Positions 35,012-45,603 of a stretch of 64,000 bases of DNA are shown piece after piece (position 1 is the stretch's first letter; every line of letters begins with the position of its first letter). The stretch spans positions 80,519,107-80,583,106 of the forward strand of contig NC_068356.1 in the NCBI RefSeq assembly GCF_020536995.1, in the 5' to 3' direction. The translations under genes and the position numbers were made by a program. The DNA is from Dreissena polymorpha. Its lineage: Eukaryota; Mollusca; Bivalvia; Myida; Dreissenidae. The notes under the pieces are model-generated. The model was not told the origin of the DNA and did no database searches. It was given only the letters and a program-made list of their open reading frames with translations.

Positions 35012-35085
35012 TACCATGAGGCCTTTTTGGTTCACTTATGCGGCCTTTTTGGTGCGGCCTTTTTGGTAAACGGCCTTTCTGGTAC
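35012..35085 (-). repeat. E2 right subterminal tandem words
   Basis: GGCCTTTTTGGT words with spacers, the inverse of the left set, ending CTGGTACTATATC at 35091. Confidence 0.85.
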
Positions 35086-35544
35086 TATATCGTTCAGAAA
35101 TATTTGGTTTTAAAAATATTGATATCTTGGAGAGAGTCCACAACAACTTCCTAAGAAAAATAACTAAAGCGCGAAAATCTACTCCCATAGCTTTTTTATT
35201 ATGGTGAACTTGGCAGGCACCCTATTTCAATAAATATCCAATCCCGCATGATTTCCTTCTGGAGTAGAAACCTACAAGGCAAAGAACAAAAGATATCAAA
35301 CCAGATTTATAGGTATATGATGAACCTCCCAAATTCAACCTTTAAATGGTCAAACAAAATAAAAGAAATACTCACATCAGTTACTTGAGCAACCTATGGG
35401 AAAACCAGTTTCAAATAAACCAAAATAATATTCACCGCTTAGTTAAATCAAAGTTACTTTTACAGTTCCAAACCCAATGGCACCATCAATTACAGCAAAC
35501 ATACAAATGACAAATATATACTAGCTTCAAACAATCGCCATCCC

Positions 35545-35874
35545 TTGAAAACTACTTCATTAAACTTCCCAAAAATGAATACATTTACCTTTTCCAATTC
35601 AGGACTGCTAACCACTGGTTCCCAGTCGAAACAGGTCGCTATGAACGGAACCCCATACGAAGAAAGAATTTGTAGGCTACGTAACTCCGGTCAAGTTGGC
35701 ACGACACACCACTATCTGCTTAATTGTGATTCCTTTAATACTGAAAGAGAACAATTCCTAGGTAATGACCTTGGCAATGCAACTCTCAGCTCATTTTTAT
35801 CAACTGAATCCTTACATATACTTAAAAGTACAAGCAAATTTATTCGCTCCATATTCAGTAAATTTAAAGGCTAA
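35545..35874 (+). pseudogene. LINE-A-like ORF2 C-terminus
   Basis: C-terminal part of the LINE split by E2. It contains YEERICRLRNSGQVGTTHHY then LLNCDSFNTEREQFL, matching the RLCNLC...HFLMTC knuckle of LINE-A but with the second Cys lost and only H and last C kept. It ends SKFKG and a stop. Its last 200 bases are repeated at 38216-38410 as part of a tandem duplication. Confidence 0.7.
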
Positions 35875-36244
35875 CAAACATTAAATACTACAACATACTT
35901 CTTTAAAAATGCAAATGCCACCAGACTTCCAAAACCATACCATATGGTCTACTATAGTGCCTTAATTGATTGCAAGTGTATGTTAATTGCCTAATTATAT
36001 ACTTGGAAATGAAATTCAGTTTCAAACCTGTGTAGACACCTCATTTATCGTTCACTATGTCTCATTTTTGTCTTAACACATGTACGCAATGTTTATCGCT
36101 CATGAAGCCTCAAAATATATCTTCTAGCCATAATTAATGTTGAATTATTATCATTATACATGTAAAATTACTAACTGTGTATTGTTATGTATAGTATTTA
36201 TACAGATAAATTGTGGTGCATTTACACACTCTCTATCAAGTTAA

Positions 36245-36485
36245 TTGCCCAAAGACCACCTATAATCTTTTTTCGTTTCGTTCTAGGTGGTCGTTACAGG
36301 GGAACAAAAGGTTTAAATTAAAAACCAAAAGTTAATATTTACGCTCTTTCATGTATAAGCATAGTGTCCCTTTAATGATAGTTATAATATTATTGAACGA
36401 CTATTCCTAAGACATTAGTTTTCTTAACACCTTTGTACGTTATTCCCAAAGATCACCTATATTTCATGTTCCGCATAGGTGGTCT
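36245..36485. other. Two GACCACCTATA hairpins
   Basis: agaccacctataatc with ttctaggtggtc (36253-36290) and agatcacctatattt with cataggtggtct (36449-36484) form two stem-loops with the same stem sequence. The pair is present again in the second duplication unit near 38783-39018. They lie in what should be the LINE 3-prime UTR or between it and the DIRS-like end. Confidence 0.6.
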
Positions 36486-37082
36486 GACACAATATGTGTC
36501 AAATTTGGGAAATAATTCGTTTATTTGATTTAAGAGTAATGATTTATGCTCAACATTACATTGTTCTACCAACATAGATACAAATTGTATAATCTGTTCT
36601 CCCTTAACTTACCTCTGAATACGTATATGTTATTCAGTATACGAAATGTAAATAAGTGTGTTATATAATTATTCCATCCGCTAACGTATGATTGTATTAA
36701 TTTGCTTATGTTTTTGTTTTTTCTTATACTGTAATATACCATGACTTTTCCCTACTATTTTCCCATGCCCTTTACTTATGCATATTTTCTCGACAAGAGT
36801 TATTCAATAAAAGTCCTGCATCTTTGTAATACGTAACAAATCTGTACATAAATTCGTTTGCTACTCATGGCCCAGACTTTTAAAATCACTACTTCTACTG
36901 ATCTTGATATTAAAGCTCTCTAAAAATTAATATTTCAACTAGTTGTCTACACAGGGGGAAGTTGCGCAAAAAAAATGTATATAATATTATATAGACAAGG
37001 GACTCAACTAGCTGACCGATTTTTCGACCCGGTCAACTACAACGCCTCGTAGCTCTGTCAATAATACACCGAAAAGCATCAT

Positions 37083-37358
37083 GATTTCATCCGACACAAA
37101 ACTCCCTAAGGGCTCACACAGATTAAGGACGCAGCTCGCAGCGGCCCGGTAATTCATATTTTAGAGAAATTATTGTACGTTGAAAACATTCCGGAACAAT
37201 CATTTAAGGGAGGTAGTGGGTGGGTGTGTGAGCCCTTAGGGAGTTTTGCGTCGGATGAAATCATGATCAACCTTCGCCTTACTTCTACGAAGGTAAGTCT
37301 CGCTTAATCATATAATTTCATCCAACGCATAAACTCCCTTAAGGGCCCCACAGATTAT
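37083..37358. repeat. DIRS-like inverted terminal words, unit 1
   Basis: tttcatccgac-caaaactcc with ctaagggctcacacag occurs at about 37087, in reverse complement at about 37230-37262, and again forward with changes at about 37317. Forward, reverse and forward copies of a 40-bp word are what a DIRS terminus with internal complementary region looks like. The same set recurs at 39625-39895 in the second duplication unit. Confidence 0.75.
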
Positions 37359-37460
37359 TTAGAGCCGATTGTTGCGGAATGTTCAGTAAAGAATGGACAT
37401 TTATTAAATGTTCATTTTTTATTTAATTTTCAAAGAATTATCTTGCAAGTTTAATACACA

Positions 37461-38201
37461 TTATGACATATTACATGCATGTTGTACTAAATTACAACCT
37501 TGATTTTCCGTAATTGGTTTATTATAATATTTTGCAAAAGTCAATGCATTGCTCCATCCGGCTGTTTCAATGATCTGCATTAATGGTACACCTTTACAGA
37601 AAGCATGTGACGAAGCCACTGAGCGCGTGTAATGCGGTTTGAAATTTTCCGTAATGCCAGCCTTCATCATTGTCAATTTTATCCACCTTCCCACAGTCTG
37701 TTGAGACACAGCTCCATGTGGTTACACCGTAGAGATTAACAGATTATTGTTCCGTCGAATATGTTCCGTACGTTTAATATATTCTTTTAAAACTTGAACA
37801 ATGCATAACTTTTCATTTGTTATATATGGAAGCAAAGTAATAGGTTTTAAATGTGTACCAGGTTTAGTTTGTTTAAGTAAACTAGAAATATTTATAATCA
37901 CATTTTCTGCAGAGAAAAAAATATCCGTTAATTTTATTACATGTAGCGTTTGACATCTTTGTGCAGTAACAAGTAGGAAAAGCATGCATAGTTTACATGA
38001 TAAGGATAACAGAGTGGAGGTATCCATTAATTCAAGATATTGTAAAACTGGTTTAACATCCCAGATGCTGGAGTAGCGAGGTAATGTCGGTTTTATTTTA
38101 AATACACCTTTCATGAAGCGTGAAATAAGTTCATTGTTACTGAAGTCCACTTTTCCCGTTATTTTGACAAAGCAGCCGACTGCTGCTCTTGCCGTTCCCA
38201 A
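37461..38201 (-). pseudogene. DIRS-like tyrosine recombinase, duplicated copy (fossil)
   Basis: Second copy of the recombinase end carried by the 2.5 kb duplication. The C-terminal catalytic region of the YR family is recognisable. The copy is broken. It differs little from the copy at 40003-40724. Confidence 0.75.
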
Positions 38202-40002
38202 GGCTGAATAGCTATGTAACTCCGGTCAAGTTGGCACGACACACCACTATCTGCTTAATTGTGATTCCTTTAATACTGAAAGAGAACAATTCCTAGGTAA
38301 TGACCTTGGCAATGCAACTCTCAGCTCATTTTTATCAACTGAATCCTTACATATACTTAAAAGTACAAGCAAATTTATTCGCTCCATATTCAGTAAATTT
38401 AAAGGCTAACAAACATTAAATACTACAACATACTTCTTTAAAAATGCAAATGCCACCAGACTTCCAAAACCATACCATATGGTCTACCATAGTGCCTTAA
38501 TTGATTGCAAGTGTATGTTAATTGCCTAATTATATACTTGGAAATGAAATTCAGCTTCAAACCTGTGTAGACACCTCATTTATCGTTCACTATGTCTCAT
38601 TTTTGTCTAAACACATGTACGCAATGTTTATCGCTCATGAAGCCTTAAAATATATCTTCTAGCCATAATTAATGTTGAATTATTATCATTATACATGTAA
38701 ATTTACTAACTGTATATTGTTATGTATAGTATTTTATACAGATAAATTGTGGTGCATTTACACACTCTCTATCAAGTTAATTGCCCATAGACCACCTATA
38801 ATCTTTTTTCGTTTCGTTCTAGGTGGTCGTTACAGGGGAACAAAAGGTTTAAATTAAAACCCAAAAGTTAATATTTACGCTCTTTCATGTATAAGCATAG
38901 TGTCCCTTTAATGATAGTAATAATATTATTGAACGACTATTCCTAAGACATAAGTTTTCTTAACACCTTTGTACTTTATTCCCAAAGATCACCTATATTT
39001 CATGTTCCGCATAGGTGGTCTGACACAACATGTGTCAAATTTGGGAAATAATTCGTTTATTTGGTTTAAGAGTAATGATTTATGCTCAACATTACATTAT
39101 TCTACCAACATAGATACAAATTGTATAATCTGTTCTCCCTTAACTTACCTCTGAATACGCATATGTTATTCAGTATACGAAATGTAAATACAAATGTAAG
39201 TGTATTATATAATTATTCCATCCGCTAACGTATGATTGTATTAATTTGCTTATGTTTTTGTTTTTTCTTATACTGAAATATACCAACTTTTCCCTACTAT
39301 TTTCCCATGCCCTTTACTTATGCATATTTTCTCTACAAGAGTTATTCAATAAAAGTCCTGCATCTTTGTAATACGTAACAAATCTGTACATAAATTCGTT
39401 TGCTACTCATGGCCCAGACTTTTTAAATCACTACTTCTACTGATCTTGATATTAAAGCTCTCTAAAAATTAATATTTCAACTAGTTGTCTACACAGGGGG
39501 AAGTTGCGCAAAAAAAATGTATATAATATTATATAGACAAGGGACTCAACTAGCTGACCGATTTTTCGACCCGGTCAACTACAACGCCTCGTAGCTCTGT
39601 CAATAATACACCGAAAAGCATCATGATTTCATCCGACGCAAAACTCCCTAAGGGCTCACACAGATTAAGGACGCAGCTCGCAGCGGCCCGGTAATTCATA
39701 TTTTAGAGAAATTATTGTACGTTGAAAACATTCCGGAACAATCATTTAAGGGAGGTAGTGGGTGGGTGTGTGAGCCCTTAGGGAGTTTTGCGTCGGATGA
39801 AATCATGATCAACCTTCGCCTTACTTCTACGAAGGTAAGTCTCGCTTAATCATATAATTTCATCCAACGCATAAACTCCCTTAAGGGCCCCACAGATTAT
39901 TTAGAGCCGATTGTTGCGGAATGTTCAGTAAAGAATGGACATTTATAAAATGTTCATTTTTTATTTTATTTTCAAAGAATTATCTTGCAAGTTTAATACA
40001 CA

Positions 40003-40724
40003 TTATGACATATTACATGCATGTTGTACTAAATTACAACCTTGATTTTCCGTAATTGGTTTATTATAATATTTTGCAAAAGTCAATGCATTGCTCCATC
40101 CTGCTGTTTCAATGATCTGCATTAATGGTACACCTTTACAGAAAGCATGTGACGAAGCCGCTGAGCGTGTGCTTTGCGGTTTGAAATTTTCCGTAATGCC
40201 AGCCTTCATCATTGTCAATTTTATCCACCTTCCCACAGTCTGTTGAGACACATCTCCATGTGGTTTCACCGTAGAGATTAACAGATTATTGTTCCGTCGA
40301 AGATGTTATGTAAAACTTGAACAATGCATAACTTTTCATTTGTTATATATGGAAGCAAAGTAATAGGTTTTAAATGTGTACCAGGTTTAGTTTGTTTAAG
40401 TAAACTAGAAATATTTATAATCACATTTTCTGCAGAGAAAAAAATATCCGTTAATTTTATTACATGTAGCGTTTGACAACTTTGTGCAGTAACAAGTAGG
40501 ACAAGCATACATAGTTTACATGATAAGGATAACAGAGTGGAGGTATCCATTAATTCAAGATATTGTAAAACTGGTTTAACATCCCAGATGCTGGAGTAGC
40601 GAGGTAATGTCGGTTTTATTTGAAATACACCTTTCATGAAGCGTGAAATAAGTTCATTGTTACTGAAGTCCACTTTTCCCGTTATTTTGACAAAGCAGCC
40701 GACTGCTGCTCTTGCCGTTCCCAA
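40003..40724 (-). pseudogene. DIRS-like tyrosine recombinase (fossil)
   Basis: Recombinase domain of the DIRS-like element, contiguous with its RNase H and RT on the right. The YR-family C-terminal region is clear. Broken. Confidence 0.8.
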
Positions 40725-40894
40725 GGCTGAATAGCTCAGGCCTTTGTTATGTAAGATTGATAGAAAATCCAGTATTTTCTTTACAGATGGTGAAAAGGGA
40801 TTTGTCTCCCTTTTACAGTAATCCAGCCATGGCTAAATATATGTGTTATACTGTTTTCTTGTGCTTTTTCTCCATGATTCGATAATGATGTCAC

Positions 40895-41848
40895 CTACTT
40901 GTTCCGGAATGCCTTGCAATTGTAAAGCCTTCCGGATATATTGAAAACACCCAATCTCATCCTTTGTAGAGGGTGTTGTTTGTCCGGTTTGTGTTCCAGT
41001 TTAAGAATTCTTTGTGTTTCCGGAAGTATGTAACACGGTCCTTGTATGAGGTTTGTCAAAATTGGCCACCATGTTTGTGTGGGCCATATGGGAGCAATTA
41101 TTATTGCGTGTGTTTTGTCTTGTTCCACTTTCTGTAGAATGCGAGTCAGTAAACTGAAAGGAGGAAATATATAATAAGTACAATGATCCCATGTCAGAGA
41201 AAATGCATCAATAGCCATTGCATTCGTTTCATGAAATCTGGAGACATAAATCGTCATTTTGGAATTCAATTTGGTTGCAAATAAATCGATTTGTATTTCT
41301 GGATGGATGTTTAAAATTTTGTAAAAGATATTTTGATCAAGAGACCACTCAAGGTCATCATTTCCATGTCTGCTTAACTTGTCCGCTTGTTCATTTAACT
41401 TTCCAGGTATATGTGCAGCAGATAGATATATATTTCTGTTTATACACCAAAACCAAATTCTTCTTGCAATTGAGTCTAATGCCGCAATTTTTCCTCCGTA
41501 TTTGTAGTATGAGCAACTAGTACTGTTATCAGTATAGATACGGATGTGTTCATTTCGAATGTTTTTGCAAAGTGACGTCAAACCATTTTCACACGCCTTT
41601 AGTTCTAGTATATTTATATGCAGTTTTTGTTCTGTGGTTGACCAAAACCCACTAGTGCTAACGCTATTCGTTTGATCGTATGCCCCATACATTGTAAGAG
41701 AGGCGTCTGTAAAAATCGTCAGACTTGGCTTTGGTTGTGATATACATTTGAAACACGAAAATATATTATCAATCCACCATTGTAATATTGTATCTATTGA
41801 TCTTGGAATATTCATAAATGAATCAAAATTGCCACAATGTATTGACAA
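40895..41848 (-). pseudogene. DIRS-like RNase H and adjoining domain (fossil)
   Basis: The acidic RNase H blocks and the following region typical of DIRS polyproteins are recognisable over about 317 residues. Part of the fossil at 37080-43081. Confidence 0.8.
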
Positions 41849-41868
41849 CTGTTTTTCCTTTATTTTTT

Positions 41869-42708
41869 CTAAGGGTTTAATGTAGAGTGAAGCGTGCTGT
41901 ACACCCGTTGTTCTAAGGTTTTAATGTAGAGTGAAGCGTGCTGTACACCCGTTGCTGCGGCAGTTAGTTTACCTATTAATTTTGCGAACGTGCGAATTGT
42001 AGTTCTTTTAATTTTTAAAAACTCTGAACATATGTGAAAAATATCTTGTTTTTTCCCTTCTGTTAATCTAACTGTCAACGATTCCGAACACAAAATAAAA
42101 CCTAAGAATGTTAATTGTTTGTTTGGAATGAGTGATGATTTCTGCACGTTCACAGTGAGTCCTAAATTATCCAATAACTGAATTGTGTCTGTCACATTTT
42201 TGTTGCATGATTCATATGTGTCCCCTATTAAACATGAATCATCAATGAAATAAATACTTATATGTCCCATGGAACGTAGATATGCAAAAACTGGTTTCAT
42301 CAATTTGGTCCAGATCATAGGGCTACATGAATAACCCATAACTAAAGCACAAACTTGGTATTTTATACCCATGAAAATAAATCGAAAATATTTTCTGTCT
42401 TCCTGTTTTACTCGAATAGAATAATATGCATCCGATAAATCTACTGACGCCAAGTAACAGTCTTATCTCATAGCGTTAATGGCTGACTGGAGTGTTTCCA
42501 TCTTGAAATGTGACTTTTTTACAAAATGCTCATTAAATAATTTTAGATTCAAAATTATTCTAACCCGACCATCTCTTCTAGGTCTAATGAAAATGTTCGA
42601 TATGTATTCGCCTTCTGATTCGTCAGTCGCTATTTCAATTATTTCTTTTTCTAAAAATCTTTTTAATTCATTTTGAATGCTTTCGCTTTCTTCTTTAGTA
42701 AAATTCAT
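41869..42708 (-). pseudogene. DIRS-like reverse transcriptase (fossil)
   Basis: RT fingers and palm with the aspartate-pair block are recognisable. Part of the fossil at 37080-43081; broken. Confidence 0.85.
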
Positions 42709-43089
42709 GGGTTTAGGAATGTGTTATTGTATAGGTAATGAATGCAAATTAAATTAACTTTACAACCTTGTATCGTATTTATAATCCATGTATCACTTGT
42801 AATTGATTTCCAAAAATCAATACATTGTGTTGTCTTTCCAGCTTTGAAATTTTCGGTAGTGTTGTTAATTGTTATATTAAAATGGCTACCTACAGGTATT
42901 ATTTTTTGGTTGGTCTTTGGAGCCGCTTCATTTGTGGTTTCCTTTGAAAGGGTCTGTTGCCTCGATTGAAGTAGTGTGTCCGGCCTTGAAACTGGTTGTT
43001 TTTGCTGTTGTTGCTGCTGCTGTTGTTGTTCGGATGGTGGTATAGTGTTAGAGCTGGTGAATGGACAAATGGAACAAACAACTATGTAT

Positions 43090-43556
43090 TATTTTCTATG
43101 AACTATAATACAGCCTTTTCTCCCAGTGTATATAATTTAATTGTAACGATAATATTTATTGTGAGTTATTTTTATATGAATACAACCTTGACATACTTTA
43201 GTTATTTAGAAACGTTTGATATAAAGTTCAAATGGCTACAGAAATCTGTAAGCATTCGAAAATCATTATGTAAGATTCTGTTCGAAATTACATCGTCAAA
43301 CACATGCATCTAAAACAAGTATTCTTGTACTTATTGAGTCCATGTACGTATAATAGTGTCAACTTAATAACAAAATTATCACATGTATAATTTGATTGTT
43401 GATGATTGATTATATGCTTAATTAATACATTATTTTATATTGAAAATGCAGATATGTCAGTATTTTCACTTTGGTTATCAGTTCCTAATCAGTGAATTAA
43501 AATACTGCAAATACGAAATTACTTGTCTGTCAATATTTTAGGTTGATATTATTGTA
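43090..43556. other. No recognisable feature between DIRS-like fossil and LINE-A
   Basis: AT-rich. I looked for the missing DIRS-type inverted end and for a LINE 5-prime UTR and found neither. Confidence 0.4.
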
Positions 43557-44364
43557 ACTCTGCTTAACTAATAACCTCCTTATAAGTGGCATCCCGGAAG
43601 AGAGGGACGAAAATTGCTTTCACAAAATATCGACTTTCCTAAGAGAGAAGCTCGAGATCGACCCATGTCCTCCTATCCCTCGATGTCACAGGCTAGGAAA
43701 ATTCCGGCACGGCTCCTCAAGACCCATCATTATTTACTGCTTAGACTTTCGTGACACTGAATTCATCCTGTCGAACGCCAGAAAGCTCCGTGGCACACAT
43801 TTCCACATAAACAGAGACTTCCCACGCGAGATTGTCGATGCACGTAAGATATTATGGCCCCAGTACAAGCGCTTACGGCAAGAACACCCGAACAGTAAGG
43901 TGAGCATCGTATACCCTGCCAAAATAATCCAAGATGGACGCGTTGTCGCCGATGCCTTTCCCAACTGGGATACTATCATGCAAGGCAGCCGTGTAACAAG
44001 TCACAAACTTTTATTTACAAACACACAGTATGCCTCAGCTAGCAATGTAAATAAACCAAATACACAGCCAGCAATATCACGAGTTCCTCGTGCCCAGTCC
44101 GTCAACTCAAACAAAGCTGTATCGCAGGATCGTAGCCAGCGAAATCAATCCCCTGTTCTTGAGCACAGGACCCCGCGGAAACAACAGTCGCCATCGCCTT
44201 CCAGGAGGAGGAATCCTCGCCCACACGCACCTCGTAGGGAAATCCCACACCGCCATCAGGAAACGGCCCAACAGATTAGCTCATCGCAGCCTCAACCGAT
44301 GATACAGCGCCCCTGGGACACACCTGGATCCAGAAACACGCCTAACCCGGGGAGAGCTCGCTAG
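43557..44364 (+). pseudogene. LINE-A ORF1 protein, N-terminally truncated
   Basis: The frame opens LCLTNNLLISGIPEERDENC, continues with REKLEIDPCPPIPRCHRLGK, RPIIIYCLDFRDTEFIL, RKLRGTHFHINRDFP, then KVSIVYPAKIIQDGRVVADA and a basic, Ser/Pro/Arg-rich tail. The ISGIPE, RCHRLGK and GT-h-h-INRDFP blocks are those of the RRM and C-terminal RNA-binding domains of L1-type ORF1p; the coiled coil that should come before is absent. It ends in TAG at 44362-44364, in the same frame as ORF2. Confidence 0.8.
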
Positions 44365-45603
44365 GCCCCCGGGGGAAGACATTGTGCCACAAACCTGAAA
44401 AACAGTAAAATTAAGTTAGGTTGCTTAAACGTTAGTGGCCTAAAGAAAAGGCTACTTATACCTGAATTCCAAAACTTTATACAACATTATGATGTATTTT
44501 GTGCCTCTGAAACCCATGCTAACGAAACAGACATTCTGGATATTCCAAATTTTACATTCTTTCATAAGCACCGTTCTAAAGAATATAAGAGAAAATCTGG
44601 AGGCATTGGCGTTTATGTAAGAGATAGTATTTCCCAACATGTAAATGTTCTACCAAATTCCACAGATTATGTTCTATGGCTAAATATTGACAACACAATA
44701 ACCGGTTTTGACCAAGACCTAATACTAGGCTCCATATATATACCCCCTGAAAATTCGCGTTTTTACTCGATTGATGAATTTAACATACTTGTTGACGAAC
44801 TATCCTCATATTGTAATAACAATAAATATGTCTTTATAGCTGGAGATGCCAATAGTAGAGTAGGGACACTAAAAGACTTCATTCTTCCTGATCACCATAC
44901 TAATGAACTTTTCGGAATAGACATAGAACTCGAAAACGACCTGTACAAGCATACTATACTTGAAAACCTCTCTATCCCTCTCATTAGAAATTCTCAAGAC
45001 AAACGTACAAACACTCATGGTTTCTTACTACTCGATATGTGTAAAAACAATAATATGTTTATCATGAATGGCAGACTATTTAAAGATGAAATAACTGGTG
45101 CTTTTACTTTCAGGGACAAATCCGTCATTGATTATGTATTGGCAAGTGCCGAGTGCTTTAACTTCATCACAGATTTTGAAATTATAGAAACTGACCCTTT
45201 ATTTTCAGATGGTCACAATGTGCTATCATGGGACATCTCTACTGTACAACCTGAAAGTAAAAAAACATTAAATAAACAAAATACTAACCGCCCTGCCTGG
45301 CAACAAGATCAAAAAGACCAATTAATAGTCAACATAAATAAACAACAATTAGAGGAATTACATCTCAGCCTTAATACATACCCACAGTCACAGGAAACAT
45401 TGGACTATATCACACATGAATTGCAAACAATCTTCGAAAACGCCTGCTCAGAAACATTCACAAACCAAAAACCAAATTATAAAAGCAATTACCCCAACAA
45501 TAAATCGTGGTTGGCCCAAAATGTCACCAAGCAAGGAAACAATACCATGAAGCAAAATCAAAGTACAATTCTATTAAAAATCCAGATAATAAATTATCTT
45601 TGA
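44365..45603 (+). CDS. LINE-A ORF2 part 1: AP endonuclease
   Basis: Open from the codon after the ORF1 stop with no stop before 45603; the first ATG is far inside, at 45037, so the start is either non-ATG or depends on ORF1. Blocks: KLGCLNVSGLKKR, FCASETHAN, SGGIGVYVRD, FIAGDANSRVGT, VIDYVLASAE and SDGHNVLSWDIS, all in order with expected spacing. At about 45508-45514 the correct reading moves to another frame: copy 2 keeps KPWFGPKCHQ in one frame where this copy shifts. So ORF2 here is broken by one small indel. Confidence 0.85.
   Translation, partial: APGGRHCATNLKNSKIKLGCLNVSGLKKRLLIPEFQNFIQHYDVFCASETHANETDILDIPNFTFFHKHRSKEYKRKSGGIGVYVRDSISQHVNVLPNSTDYVLWLNIDNTITGFDQDLILGSIYIPPENSRFYSIDEFNILVDELSSYCNNNKYVFIAGDANSRVGTLKDFILPDHHTNELFGIDIELENDLYKHTILENLSIPLIRNSQDKRTNTHGFLLLDMCKNNNMFIMNGRLFKDEITGAFTFRDKSVIDYVLASAECFNFITDFEIIETDPLFSDGHNVLSWDISTVQPESKKTLNKQNTNRPAWQQDQKDQLIVNINKQQLEELHLSLNTYPQSQETLDYITHELQTIFENACSETFTNQKPNYKSNYPNNKSWLAQNVTKQGNNTMKQNQSTILLKIQIINYL

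Larger units (their letters stand above)
32879..35091. mobile_element. E2: TIR element with ACCAAAAAGGCC subterminal repeats
   Basis: Inserted in a LINE: GTTCAGA on the left (32872-32878) is repeated on the right (35092-35098), where the LINE frame resumes. The ends (GGGTTTAGGTCCAGAAAGG and, inverted, GATATAGTACCAGAAAGG) are related. Tandem ACCAAAAAGGCC-type words follow inside both ends in inverted orientation. The interior is AT-rich with a foreign LINE tail (33555-33895) and no transposase. A 9-bp duplication with one mismatch (TGGTTCAGA/TCGTTCAGA) is also possible. Confidence 0.8.
32752..35880 (+). mobile_element. LINE-A relative, 5-prime truncated, split by E2
   Basis: 32752-32878 matches LINE-A ORF2 near 46910-47030 (gaacaagc-caaaagc-atgcacc, gacctaattcttaaactctt), and after E2 the sequence resumes at 35092 with gttcagaaatatttgg and runs to the ORF2 stop near 35875. 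It is a diverged relative, with several stops and shifts in the part between 35092 and 35545. Its 3-prime UTR differs from that of LINE-A and may run to about 37000. Confidence 0.75.
35678..40735. repeat. Tandem duplication, two units of about 2.53 kb
   Basis: Unit 1 is about 35678-38213 and unit 2 about 38214-40735. Both run from gtaactccggtcaagttggc in the LINE C-terminus to cccaaggctgaatagct at the inner edge of the DIRS-like recombinase region. In the first 400 bases I count about eight differences (near 98% identity); there are also a few small gaps. The junction lies where tagct- meets -gtaactccgg. It is a young local event that copied the end of one element together with the end of another. 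Confidence 0.9.
37080..43081 (-). mobile_element. DIRS-like tyrosine-recombinase retroelement, fossil
   Basis: Minus strand. Parts in order from right to left: a Q/N/R-rich gag-like end (about 43081-42899), reverse transcriptase (42708-41869), RNase H with adjoining domain (41848-40895), tyrosine recombinase (40724-40003, and a second copy 38201-37461 made by the tandem duplication), then inverted-repeat termini. The order RT, RNase H, YR and the inverted ends fit DIRS. It is broken, with a handful of interruptions, and I could not find its other terminus. Protein-level conservation is still good, so it is moderately young. Minus-strand transcription runs against the LINE on its left. Confidence 0.8.

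Noticed and set aside
37080-43081. Polinton or LTR retrovirus-like element
   Set aside because: The order RT, RNase H, tyrosine recombinase and inverted ends fits DIRS; no DDE integrase, protein-primed polymerase or capsid set was seen.
44452-44640. Minus-strand frame over LINE-A ORF2
   Set aside because: Shadow of the endonuclease frame.
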